This document shows positions 56,464 to 64,000 of a stretch of 64,000 nucleotides of DNA, one piece after another. Positions within the stretch are counted from its first letter, which is position 1. The number at the start of each line of letters is the position of its first letter. A model generated the notes under the pieces. The model worked only from the letters and a program-made list of their open reading frames with translations, had not been told where the DNA came from and ran no database searches. Source of the stretch: SZAS-79 sp964599095. Lineage in GTDB: Bacteria; Pseudomonadota; Gammaproteobacteria; Burkholderiales; SG8-39. The stretch is taken from positions 124,001 through 188,000 of the forward strand of contig CAZREB010000004.1 of the NCBI GenBank assembly GCA_964599095.1, written 5' to 3'. The translations under genes were made by a program, and so were the position numbers.

Positions 56464-56892
56464 ATGACGGCAACCGAAGCGGCGAATATCGCTGTGGTGC
56501 GCAGGTACTTCGACGGGTGCAACTCCGGCAACCTGGAGGACTTGCTGGGCACGTTGACCGACGATGTCGTCCACTATTTCCTGCCTGCGCGCTTTGCGCC
56601 GATCAGGGGTTCCGCGCACCTTGCCCGCCACTGGAGGAAGTTCAAGACGGTCCTCGATCCCGTCTGGTCCATCGACCACATCATCGGGCAGGGCGACGAG
56701 GTTGTCAGCGAATGGAGCTGCCTCTGGACCCCGCGCGAAACGGGAAGGCGGGTGATCATGCGCGGCAGCGAGTGGTACGTCATGCGCGACGCCAGGATTG
56801 CGGAGATCAGGGCGTACCACATCCATGATGATGCCGCAGACACCGGGCTGACCGGTTTTGCCTACGCAGAGCGCGGCTACCTGATGCCCTGA
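56464..56892 (+). CDS. NTF2/SnoaL-like protein
   Basis: A 142-residue NTF2-fold protein (VVRRYFDGCNSGNLEDLLGT, LTDDVVHYFLPARF, SEWYVMRDARIAEIRAYHIH) similar to SnoaL and ketosteroid-isomerase relatives. The sequence is clearly different from the other NTF2-like protein 1 kb upstream, so it is not a recent duplicate. AGAGG lies before the ATG. The function is unknown. Confidence 0.82.
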   Translation: MTATEAANIAVVRRYFDGCNSGNLEDLLGTLTDDVVHYFLPARFAPIRGSAHLARHWRKFKTVLDPVWSIDHIIGQGDEVVSEWSCLWTPRETGRRVIMRGSEWYVMRDARIAEIRAYHIHDDAADTGLTGFAYAERGYLMP

Positions 56893-56927
56893 AGAAGCCG
56901 GGGCGCTATCTCGACCGGGAGGACCGG

Positions 56928-57326
56928 ATGCTTAGTGGATCGTGCTTGTGCGGCAACGTGAAGTACGTAGTGCGCGGCGAACCGAAGGTGGCCTACAACT
57001 GCCATTGCGGACTGTGCAGGAAGCAGGGCGGCGCCTCGTTCGCCACCAACATGGCGGTGCTCCGCGACGAATTCTCGATCGTGTCAGGCGAGGACAGTCT
57101 GTCATTCTTCCAGTCCAGCCCGCACCTGCGCCGCTATTTCTGCTCCGGGTGCGGGTCTCCGATCTACAGCCAGGGCGACAAGTACAAGCACATCGTCTCG
57201 ATTCGATGCGGCACGCTCGACTCCGAACTTCCCCTGAAGCCGTCGGTCCATGCGTTCGTCGCCTCGAAGGCGAACTGGGTGGAGATCACGGATGGGTTGC
57301 CGCAGCATCCGGAGTATTTCGCTTAG
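56928..57326 (+). CDS. GFA family (glutathione-dependent formaldehyde-activating-like) protein
   Basis: A 132-residue zinc protein of the GFA/CENP-V family. The Cys ligands are CLCG at 7-10, CHCGLCRK and YFCSGCGSPIY. The family member Gfa binds glutathione and formaldehyde, but most members have no proven activity. It could scavenge a reactive carbonyl from nearby oxygenase chemistry. It lies 8 nt before the LysE gene. Confidence 0.88.
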   Translation: MLSGSCLCGNVKYVVRGEPKVAYNCHCGLCRKQGGASFATNMAVLRDEFSIVSGEDSLSFFQSSPHLRRYFCSGCGSPIYSQGDKYKHIVSIRCGTLDSELPLKPSVHAFVASKANWVEITDGLPQHPEYFA

Positions 57327-57334
57327 CCGCCGTC

Positions 57335-57967
57335 ATGATCGAACCGCACACCTACCTGCTATTCATCGGCGCCGTCGTGCTGCTCGTCGTCGCGCCCGGC
57401 CCGGACATGGCCTACATGCTGACCAGGACGATCGTGCAGGGCCGGCGCGCGGGCATGGTGGCGGCCGTCGGCATCAATGCGGGTGCCTACGTGCATGTGC
57501 TCGCCGCGGTGCTCGGCCTGTCGGCGATCCTCGCCACTTCGTCGTTCGCCTTCGCCGTGGTGAAGTGGGTCGGGGCCGGTTACCTCGTGTGGATCGGGCT
57601 CCAGGCAATCGCCTCGCGAGGCGTGCCGATCGACCTCGATGCAGGCGATCCGGTCCGGCGCAACGAAGCCACGATCTTCTGGCAGGGTTTCCTCAGCGAT
57701 GTCCTCAATCCCAAGGTGGCAATCTTCTTCGTCGCCTTCCTGCCGCAGTTCATCGACGCCGCGAGACCCGACAGGACTTGGCAGCTGCTCTTCCTCGGCG
57801 TGACCTGCAATGTCGTTGCGCTGGGGATCAACTTGCTGCTGGTGACCTTTGCAAGTACTGCATCCGCGAGGCTCAGGACCAATCCGAAGATCACCGCCTG
57901 GCTGAACAAGGCCATGGGCGCGGTGTTCGTCGCCCTCGGCATCCGGCTGGCCAACGAAAAGCTCTAG
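57335..57967 (+). CDS. LysE family translocator
   Basis: A 210-residue inner-membrane exporter of the LysE/RhtB family, with about six helices and the conserved start YLLFIGAVVLLVVAPGPDMA, then GINAGAYVHVLAAVLGLSAI and GFLSDVLNPKVAIFFVAFLP. It probably exports an amino acid or metabolite. The ATG at 57335 lies 8 nt after the GFA stop. The end overlaps the convergent TPR gene by 4 nt. Confidence 0.92.
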   Translation: MIEPHTYLLFIGAVVLLVVAPGPDMAYMLTRTIVQGRRAGMVAAVGINAGAYVHVLAAVLGLSAILATSSFAFAVVKWVGAGYLVWIGLQAIASRGVPIDLDAGDPVRRNEATIFWQGFLSDVLNPKVAIFFVAFLPQFIDAARPDRTWQLLFLGVTCNVVALGINLLLVTFASTASARLRTNPKITAWLNKAMGAVFVALGIRLANEKL

Positions 57968-59370
57968 CGGATCGCGCCGAGCTCGTCGCGCACCTTCGCA
58001 AGCACGCTGCCCCAATCGTCCGGCGCCGGCTGGCGGAAGAGCCGCATGGTCGGGTACCACGGGCTGTCGTCGCGCTCGAGCAGCCAGCGCCATTCCGGGT
58101 TGTGGGGCAGCAGCAGCCATACCGGCCGGCCGAGCGCGGCCGCAACGTGGGCTATGCTGGTGTCCACGGTGACCACGAGGTCCATCAGCGCGACCAGCGG
58201 CGCGTCGGAAAAATTGCGCAGGCCTGCCGTGAGCTGGCGGACGTCGCGCGCATCGAGCAGCGACTGGTCGTCCGGCGCGATCTCGTTCTGCAGGCTGAAG
58301 AATTCCTTGCCCGGCGTCACCACCTCCAGCATCTGCGCCAGCGGCACCGACTTGCTTTCCCACGCGGCTTTCCACACGAGCCCGATGCGGGGCGCGGTCT
58401 TTGCACCGAGCCTCGCCTGCCATTGCGCGACCTCGGCAGGATTGCAGCGTAGGTAGGCCGGTTCGGCAGGAATGGTTTCGAGTGTCGTGTTGAATGCAAG
58501 AGGAAGGCTCAACAGCGGGCAGTGATAGTCGAACGCCGGCAGCGCCTCGCCGCGTGCAAGCACCTGCGTAGCGCCCTCCACGCCCGAGAGCAGCGCCTTG
58601 AGCGGCTTCTGGACTTCGAGCACGACGGTCGCGCCGCGCGCCGCAACCAGCCTGGCGTAGCGGCAGAACTGGATCGTGTCGCCAAGGCCCTGCTCGGCAT
58701 GCAGCAGAATCGTCTTGCCGTGCAGGTCTTCCTTGCCGAGCCACAGCGGCGCCGTGAAGTCGCGCCGGTCGGCGCGCGTATGTTCGAGGCGCCAGCGCCA
58801 TTCCTGCTTCCGCCAGCCGGTCTCGAACATCCCGAGCTGCATGCGAAGGAACCCCTCGTTCCAGTGCGTCTGCGCGTGGTCCGGCTGGATGGCCAGCGCT
58901 TGCGCATAGCTGGCAAGCGCTTCGTCACGCTTGCCCAGCCCCCAAAGCGAATTGCCGCGATTGCTCCAGGCTTCGACGCATTGCGGGTCGAGCGCAATCG
59001 CGCGGTCACAGGCGTCCACCGCATCGCGACCGCGGCCCACTGCGTTCAGCGCGAGGGCGAGATTCGAATGAAACCCGGCCTGCCCCGGATCCAGTTCGAT
59101 CGCCTTGCCGATCAACTCGACCGAGCGCGCAGCGTCGTCGGCCTGGTAGGCGAGCGTGCCGAGGAAATTGAGCGCCGGCGCATGGTCCGGGGCCATTGCG
59201 AGCAGGCGGTGATAAGCCTGTTCGGCTTCCGGCAGCCGGCCTTGCTGGTGGAGCGCGAGCGCTTCGCGGAACGCCGCGTCCACCCGGTCGGCGAAGTCGT
59301 CCGGCGCTTCGGCCCGGCCGAGCAGCGCCTTGGCTCGCGCCCAGAGCGACGGCGGCCGCGCCGCGCTCAT
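57964..59370 (-). CDS. TPR protein with glycosyltransferase-like C-terminal domain
   Basis: A 468-residue protein. Residues 25-175 are four or five tetratricopeptide repeats (ALALHQQGRLPEAEQAYHRL, AWSNRGNSLWGLGKRDEALA). After a linker (GWRKQEWRWR) comes a GT-B-like domain with ILLHAEQGLGDTIQFCRYA and VVTVDTSIAHVAAALGRPVW, as in family 9/41-like transferases. Such proteins often modify flagellin or surface proteins, but no target is evident here. It is convergent with LysE and 21 nt downstream of the lipoprotein gene. Confidence 0.85.
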   Translation of the reverse strand: MSAARPPSLWARAKALLGRAEAPDDFADRVDAAFREALALHQQGRLPEAEQAYHRLLAMAPDHAPALNFLGTLAYQADDAARSVELIGKAIELDPGQAGFHSNLALALNAVGRGRDAVDACDRAIALDPQCVEAWSNRGNSLWGLGKRDEALASYAQALAIQPDHAQTHWNEGFLRMQLGMFETGWRKQEWRWRLEHTRADRRDFTAPLWLGKEDLHGKTILLHAEQGLGDTIQFCRYARLVAARGATVVLEVQKPLKALLSGVEGATQVLARGEALPAFDYHCPLLSLPLAFNTTLETIPAEPAYLRCNPAEVAQWQARLGAKTAPRIGLVWKAAWESKSVPLAQMLEVVTPGKEFFSLQNEIAPDDQSLLDARDVRQLTAGLRNFSDAPLVALMDLVVTVDTSIAHVAAALGRPVWLLLPHNPEWRWLLERDDSPWYPTMRLFRQPAPDDWGSVLAKVRDELGAIR

Positions 59371-59391
59371 CGCCTCAGCGTTGCGGCAGGC

Positions 59392-59745
59392 TCACCGGCC
59401 AAAGCAGTCGCGTCCGGGCTCGTAGTCGTTCATCTTGACGAGTACCGGCGGAACGTAGCCGCTGTGCTGCACCGGAAAATAGCCCTTCTCCGTCATGCAG
59501 CTCATGTAAACGCCGCGGCTGGGCAGCAGCTTGTCGACCGACTCGCCGCGATAGAACGAGTCCTTGTAGCGTTCCGCGATGCACTGGCGAGCCTGGCTGA
59601 TGCACTCGTCCCGGTCCGCCATGAAGGTCTGGAAGGGCGTCGGCGTCTGGGACGGGGTTTCGTAGCGATACAGCTGCACCGTATTGAACGGCGAGCAAGC
59701 CGACAGCAGCAGGGCTATCGAGATCGGCGTAAGGATTCTTTTCAT
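59392..59745 (-). CDS. Small lipoprotein, unknown function
   Basis: A 117-residue protein with a clear lipobox (LLLSACSP, Cys17), so it is anchored to a membrane. The mature part has several Cys (DECISQARQCIAERY, YMSCMTEKGYFPV, GRDCFGR) that probably pair as disulfides, as in small proteobacterial envelope proteins. The ATG at 59745 is chosen because it gives the lipobox. It starts 114 bp from the divergent reductase gene. Confidence 0.75.
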   Translation of the reverse strand: MKRILTPISIALLLSACSPFNTVQLYRYETPSQTPTPFQTFMADRDECISQARQCIAERYKDSFYRGESVDKLLPSRGVYMSCMTEKGYFPVQHSGYVPPVLVKMNDYEPGRDCFGR

Positions 59746-59859
59746 TTTCGGGTTCCCCGGGCACGGCATGGCGGGGATTACTCTACCGTAAACACCGCCA
59801 CGAAGTATCATCGGCATTCGCGCCGGTACCGCCGGCCCTGCCTCGCAAAGGAACCTCCC

Positions 59860-60870
59860 ATGCCCCAACAGAACCGCCAGTTCAGGCTGGCCGCGCGCCC
59901 GGTCGGAATGGTGAAGCGCAGCGATTTCGAGTTCACGACGACGCCTGTGCCCGAGCCCGGGCCGGGCGAAGTGCTGATCCGCGTGCTGTACGTATCGCTC
60001 GACCCCGCCATGCGCGGGTGGATGAACGAAGGCCGCTCCTACATCCCGCCTGTCGGGCTGGGCGAAGTGATGCGCGCCGGCACTGCGGGCAAGGTCGTCG
60101 CTTCGAACAACCCGAAATTCGCGGTCGGCGACTACGTGGCCGGCTGGGGCGGCGTGCAGGACTACGTGCTCTCCAAAGGTAACGACATCACCAGGGTCGA
60201 CCCGCGCCTTGCGCCGTTGCCGGTCTATCTCGGCACGCTCGGCATGCCGGGCATGACCGCCTACTTCGGCCTGCTCGACGTCGGCAAGCCGAAAGAAGGC
60301 GAGACCGTCGTGGTCTCCGGCGCCGCGGGCGCCGTGGGCACGGTCGTCGGCCAGGTCGCGAAGATCAAGGGCTGCCGGGTCGTCGGCATCGCCGGCGGGC
60401 CGGACAAGTGCCGCTGGATCGTCGACGATCTGGGCTTCGATGCCGCGATCGACTACAAGTCCCAGGACGTCAACAAGGCGCTGCGCGAGCACTGCCCCAA
60501 GGGCGTGGACGTCTATTTCGACAACGTCGGCGGCGATATCCTCGATGCAGCGCTGGCAAGGATGGCGCGCAACGGCCGCATCGTGATCTGCGGCGCGATC
60601 TCGCAGTACAACAACACGACGCCGGTCAAGGGGCCGTCGAACTACCTTTCGCTGCTCGTCAACCGCGCCAGCATGACCGGCATGGTGGTCATGGACTACA
60701 CCGACAGGTTCGGCGACGCGGTGCGCGAGATGGCCGGCTGGATGAAGGCCGGCAAGCTGAAGACGCGCGAGGACATCGTCGACGGGCTCGAGACGTTTCC
60801 CGAGACGCTGCTGATGCTCTTCAAGGGCGAGAACACCGGCAAGCTGCTGATCAAGGTCGCCGATGCCTGA
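59860..60870 (+). CDS. NADP-dependent medium-chain oxidoreductase (CurA/PTGR-like)
   Basis: A zinc-independent medium-chain dehydrogenase/reductase of 336 residues. It is similar to the CurA/leukotriene B4 dehydrogenase group, which reduces alpha,beta-unsaturated carbonyls with NADPH. It has VSLDPAMRGWMNEGRSYIPP, the nucleotide loop VSGAAGAVGTVVGQVAK, and CGAISQYNNTTPVKGPSNYL. AAAGGAA precedes the ATG at 59860. It overlaps the thioesterase-family gene by 8 nt. Confidence 0.92.
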   Translation: MPQQNRQFRLAARPVGMVKRSDFEFTTTPVPEPGPGEVLIRVLYVSLDPAMRGWMNEGRSYIPPVGLGEVMRAGTAGKVVASNNPKFAVGDYVAGWGGVQDYVLSKGNDITRVDPRLAPLPVYLGTLGMPGMTAYFGLLDVGKPKEGETVVVSGAAGAVGTVVGQVAKIKGCRVVGIAGGPDKCRWIVDDLGFDAAIDYKSQDVNKALREHCPKGVDVYFDNVGGDILDAALARMARNGRIVICGAISQYNNTTPVKGPSNYLSLLVNRASMTGMVVMDYTDRFGDAVREMAGWMKAGKLKTREDIVDGLETFPETLLMLFKGENTGKLLIKVADA

Positions 60871-61675
60871 TCCGCAGGCGCAACACGCTTTCGACGAGGC
60901 GATCCGCCTCGAGCCGGCCGGCGACGGGCGCTTCAAAGGCCATACGAGCAAGAAGTACTGGAACTTCGTGGGACCGTTCGGGGGCATCACCGCCGCGACC
61001 GCGCTCAATGGCATTCTCCTGCGCGCCGATCGGCAGGGCGATCCTCTTGCACTGACCGTCAACTACATGGCGCCGATCAAGGAGGGCGCTTTCGTCGTCG
61101 AGACGAAGCTGATGCGCTCCAATCGCTCCACCCAGCACTGGTCGGTGCAGGTCGGGCAGGAGGACGACGCCGGCCCCGCGCTCAGCGCGATCGCCGTCTT
61201 CGCCACCCGGCGCGAAACCTGGGCGCTGCGCGAAGCCGAGCCGCCGCACGCGCCGCCTCCCGAGGACTGCAAGCCGTTCGCGCCGCGCCTGCAGATTCTC
61301 TGGCCGCAGATGTACGAGATGCGCTACGCGCGCGGCCGCTTCGGCGTCGAGAACCCGGACAGCGTGACGCATGCGTGGCTGCGCGATGTGCCTTCGAGGC
61401 CGCTAGACTTTCCTTCGCTCGCCGCGATATGCGACGCCTTCTTCCCGCGGATCTTCCTGCGCCGGCCGCAGATGGCGCCGATCGCCACGGTGTCGCTCAA
61501 CATCTACTTCCATGTCGATGCGGCCGAGCTTGCAAGGCAGGGCGGCGAGCCGGTGCTTTGCGCGGCCAAGGCGCAGGTGTTCAACAAAGGCTACTACGAC
61601 CAGGAAGGCCAGGTCTGGGGCCGGGACGGCAAGCTGCTCGCGACCACGCAGCAGATCGCCTGGTACAAGGAGTAG
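60863..61675 (+). CDS. Acyl-CoA thioesterase family protein (double hotdog)
   Basis: A 270-residue double-hotdog protein of the acyl-CoA thioesterase group (YWNFVGPFGGITAATALNGI, LTVNYMAPIKEGAFVVETKL, YYDQEGQVWGRDGKLLATTQ). It probably hydrolyses an acyl-CoA. The 8-nt overlap with the reductase gene implies a joint role, for example reduction and release of an enoyl-CoA-derived acid. That is inference. Confidence 0.85.
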   Translation: MPDPQAQHAFDEAIRLEPAGDGRFKGHTSKKYWNFVGPFGGITAATALNGILLRADRQGDPLALTVNYMAPIKEGAFVVETKLMRSNRSTQHWSVQVGQEDDAGPALSAIAVFATRRETWALREAEPPHAPPPEDCKPFAPRLQILWPQMYEMRYARGRFGVENPDSVTHAWLRDVPSRPLDFPSLAAICDAFFPRIFLRRPQMAPIATVSLNIYFHVDAAELARQGGEPVLCAAKAQVFNKGYYDQEGQVWGRDGKLLATTQQIAWYKE

Positions 61676-61680
61676 GGCCG

Positions 61681-62463
61681 CTACCCGGTGTAGATCGTGC
61701 CTTCGAGGTAAAGCGCCGCATGGCCGGCGATCGACACGCGCGCGTCGTAGTGCCCGCAGAAGATCTCGCCGCCGCGCGCCGACACCTGGTGCGCTTTCAT
61801 GTGCTGCCTGCCGAGGCGCTTCGCCCAGTAGGGGATCAACGTGCAGTGCGACGAGCCGGTGACCGGGTCCTCGGGTACGCCCATGCGCGGCGCGAAGAAT
61901 CGCGAGACGAAATCGGTCCCGTCGCCCGGCGCGGTCACGATGATGCCGAAGGTCTCGACTTCCATCAGCTTCGCGAAGTCCGGCTTGATTGCGCGGACCG
62001 CGGCTTCGGACTCGAGCACCACGAGATAGTCGCGTGCCCTGAGCACCGTCGCCGTCTCGAGGCCCAGGCCGGCGAGCAGCGCACCGGGCACCTCGCAGGG
62101 TTCGCCCGGCCGTGCGGGGAAGTCCATGGACAACTTCGCGCCTTCGCGCTTGACCGTCAGCATTCCGCTGCGGGTGTCGAAGCAGACCTCGGGCGCCTTT
62201 ACGCCGAGCTTCTCGAACAGCACCCACGCGCTGGCCAGCGTCGCGTGGCCGCACAGGTCGACTTCGGAGGTCGGCGTGAACCAGCGCAGGTGATAGCGGT
62301 CGGGGCCGGCGACGAAGAACGCGGTTTCGGCAAGGTTGTTCTCGGCGGCGATCGACTGCATCACGTCGTAGTCCAGCCACGAGTCGAGCGGGCACACGCC
62401 CGCCGGGTTGCCGCCGAAGACCCGGCTGCTGAACGCGTCGACCTGGAAAAATGTCAGCTTCAT
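61681..62463 (-). CDS. PhzF family protein
   Basis: A 260-residue diaminopimelate-epimerase-fold protein of the PhzF family. It has TFFQVDAFSSRVFGGNPAGV, the catalytic Glu in NNLAETAFFV, DLCGHATLASAWVLF, and EDPVTGSSHCTLIPYWAKRL. PhzF itself isomerises a phenazine precursor, but no phenazine genes are present, so this is an isomerase of unknown substrate. I start at the ATG at 62463; the extra N-terminus of a longer frame overlaps the next gene and is non-homologous. Confidence 0.9.
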   Translation of the reverse strand: MKLTFFQVDAFSSRVFGGNPAGVCPLDSWLDYDVMQSIAAENNLAETAFFVAGPDRYHLRWFTPTSEVDLCGHATLASAWVLFEKLGVKAPEVCFDTRSGMLTVKREGAKLSMDFPARPGEPCEVPGALLAGLGLETATVLRARDYLVVLESEAAVRAIKPDFAKLMEVETFGIIVTAPGDGTDFVSRFFAPRMGVPEDPVTGSSHCTLIPYWAKRLGRQHMKAHQVSARGGEIFCGHYDARVSIAGHAALYLEGTIYTG

Positions 62464-62470
62464 GGGGGAT

Positions 62471-64000
62471 TCACCAAAGCGGCGCCGAGCGCGCGGCGCG
62501 CACGGCTTCATCGGCATCCGACTGGATCATGAACCGCTCGGCCACCAGCCTCTCTGCCGCCGCGCGGATCCGTTCGACGTAGTCGTCGCGGCTCTTGTAC
62601 CGCTCCGCAAGGGGGCGGCGCGTGTCGGTCGCCGCGCGGTCTGCACTGGTCTTTGCAAACGCGATGTAGGCCGCATTCAAGTTGCAGGGGCGATCGTCCA
62701 AGGGCAGGTTCTGGGCGCCGTGCGTGCCGAGCGGCGCTTCCATGTCCGGCAGGCGCACGCCGCCGATCGCATTGCCGTCCGAGTCGCGCCTGGGCGCCTG
62801 CACAATCGCGTTCGGCAGGTGCTTCGGCGACTGCAGCAGGCTGGCTTCGTCCGGCCGCGGCTCGAGCGGCATCAGCCGGCTCGGCGGCGGCTCGATGCCG
62901 TCCTTGACCCAACGATCGAGGTTCAGCAGCGTCGCGCGCATCACCGGAAAGAAGTCCAGTTGCCCAGGCGGCATCCGGCAGGTCGACTTGGTCGCGCGCC
63001 CATGCGACGCGCCGGCCACGTCGTAAAGCCTGACTGTCGGCGGAGGCGGCACGTCCGAGGTGCCGCTTGCGCCGGTGCGTGCAAGCGAGGCACGGATGCT
63101 GAAGTAGTCGGTGGTCATGTTGGTGACCAGCATCTTGGGCGGCACCTGTCCGCGCGAGGTCACCCGGCCGACGATTTCCGCGTACGTAAGCGGCTCCTCG
63201 GTCACGCCGCGGAATTCCGTGTGCGTAAATCGCGGCGTGAAGAACGTCCCGGATTGCGGCCCGGTACCCGTGGCAAAGATGTTCGCGAGGCCCGAGGCGC
63301 TCGCATTGATGTGCATACCGTCGAATACGCGGTGGCCGTTGACGTGGTTGAAGCCTTCGATCAGGAAGCTTTTCATCACGCGGGCGGTCTGCGAATAGCC
63401 GACGACCAGCGCGCGGTCGAACCGTCCCGCCAGCGGGTTTGGCGCACCGGCCGCATCGGCCGCCGAATGGCGCAAGAAGTCGGCAAAGTCGCGGATCGCA
63501 GCCACGCCGGCCCCTTCGACATGCAGCCGCTTGCCGTCTGCGTCCGAAAACTCGGGCAGCGCGATTCCCTGGCCCAACTCCCACTGGAGCATCGCCACGG
63601 TGAACCCGTTGTCCTGCAGGAAGCGGGTGCCGGGATCGAAGGTGCCGATCGGCACCCACGGGTCGCGCGCGCTGTTGTAGAGGAAGTGCGCGATCGCGCG
63701 GCCGCGGTTCGGCACGTCGACCAGCAGCGCGCCGTTGCCCGCGGCCTTGTCCTTCGGCGCGATCAAAACGAAAGGCGCCTTGTACTCGATGCGGCCGTGC
63801 GAGTTGCGCGGCGCGCGGTCGAGCCCCGGGATCGCCTCTGAAGCCGAGAGCTCACCGGTCAGTGTGCCCTCGATGCGCACGAACTCGCCGGGTCTGAAGG
63901 TGCCATAGGGCTTGGTCGAGGTGACCTCGAATTTGGTGATCATCGAAGCCGCCGGCAGTGCGATCCCGAATGCCAGGAACAGGAAGCCAAGCAGGCGAAA
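62471..64000 (-). CDS. Exported alpha/beta hydrolase domain protein, 5' end beyond window
   Basis: An alpha/beta hydrolase-domain protein (Abhydrolase_10-like) of at least 509 residues. The frame remains open to the right edge, and the residues before the internal Met at 63943 form a signal-peptide core (FLFLAFGIALPAAS), so the real start is outside the window and the product is exported. The nucleophile elbow is GYSQT in ALVVGYSQTARVMKSF; Asp/His partners include AGASHGRAT. Other landmarks are VPNRGRAI and MLQWELGQG. The enzyme is probably an esterase or lactonase of unknown substrate. It ends 7 nt before phzF on the same strand. Confidence 0.82.
   Translation of the reverse strand, partial: FRLLGFLFLAFGIALPAASMITKFEVTSTKPYGTFRPGEFVRIEGTLTGELSASEAIPGLDRAPRNSHGRIEYKAPFVLIAPKDKAAGNGALLVDVPNRGRAIAHFLYNSARDPWVPIGTFDPGTRFLQDNGFTVAMLQWELGQGIALPEFSDADGKRLHVEGAGVAAIRDFADFLRHSAADAAGAPNPLAGRFDRALVVGYSQTARVMKSFLIEGFNHVNGHRVFDGMHINASASGLANIFATGTGPQSGTFFTPRFTHTEFRGVTEEPLTYAEIVGRVTSRGQVPPKMLVTNMTTDYFSIRASLARTGASGTSDVPPPPTVRLYDVAGASHGRATKSTCRMPPGQLDFFPVMRATLLNLDRWVKDGIEPPPSRLMPLEPRPDEASLLQSPKHLPNAIVQAPRRDSDGNAIGGVRLPDMEAPLGTHGAQNLPLDDRPCNLNAAYIAFAKTSADRAATDTRRPLAERYKSRDDYVERIRAAAERLVAERFMIQSDADEAVRAARSAPLW

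Noticed and set aside
61681..62463. Reading PhzF as evidence for phenazine synthesis.
   Set aside because: No other phz gene is present; the PhzF family is widespread without phenazines.

Overview
The window is 64 kb of high-GC (about two thirds G+C by eye), densely packed bacterial DNA. Codon use, the four orphan Bug/TctC periplasmic binding proteins, the yciB-bolA-parvulin block and the aerobic benzoyl-CoA (box) pathway all point to a betaproteobacterium of the Burkholderiales or Rhodocyclales type. That is inference: there is no rRNA or other taxonomic marker. I found no tRNA, rRNA, IS element, CRISPR array or phage gene, and no gene-free stretch longer than about 230 bp.

Layout. 1-9.3 kb (minus strand): a partial small gene, a secreted parvulin, bolA, yciB, selO (AMPylase), a cysteine-dioxygenase-like cupin, an amidase, phosphonoacetate hydrolase, feruloyl-CoA synthase and a nucleoside deaminase. 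9.4-12.4 kb (plus): sulfatase, flavin-binding PPOX protein and a Vgb-like beta-propeller. 12.4-13.8 kb: a LysR regulator, a 56-codon ORF and a clear Rho-independent terminator. 13.8-23.7 kb: the benzoate locus. boxR-boxC-boxB-boxA-second boxB-SMP30 lactonase run leftward; a flavodoxin and benzoate-CoA ligase run rightward from an overlapping divergent promoter.

23.8-37.9 kb (plus): a zinc-ribbon membrane protein, an exported methyltransferase-like protein, solute-binding proteins, a sirtuin, a glycosyltransferase, a TAXI-TRAP transporter, and a run of Bug protein, TauD-like dioxygenase, Bug protein and FAH hydrolase. 37.9-44.5 kb (plus): a TetR regulator coupled to a TPR/2-oxoglutarate-oxygenase fusion, then hcrCAB for 4-hydroxybenzoyl-CoA reductase. 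44.5-52.1 kb: small stress or housekeeping genes, a TetR/membrane-protein pair with a palindromic operator, a variant HflX and an MFS transporter. 52.2-64 kb: a second Bug/dehydrogenase/TauD/NTF2 run, DJ-1, GFA and LysE proteins, a TPR glycosyltransferase-like protein, a lipoprotein, a reductase with a thioesterase, PhzF, and an exported alpha/beta hydrolase that runs off the right edge.

How the genes fit together. Benzoate is activated by the CoA ligase, epoxidised by BoxA/BoxB and ring-opened by BoxC; BoxR probably senses benzoyl-CoA. The 4-hydroxybenzoyl-CoA reductase would deliver benzoyl-CoA from 4-hydroxybenzoate, and feruloyl-CoA synthase points to plant phenolics as substrates. No boxD-type aldehyde dehydrogenase is present, so part of the pathway lies elsewhere. 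The most unusual elements are the divergent second BoxB next to a lactonase, a Ser in place of an expected cluster Cys in BoxA, a flavodoxin inside the benzoate locus, the TetR/TPR-oxygenase pair, and an 80-nt inverted-repeat element before the sirtuin gene.
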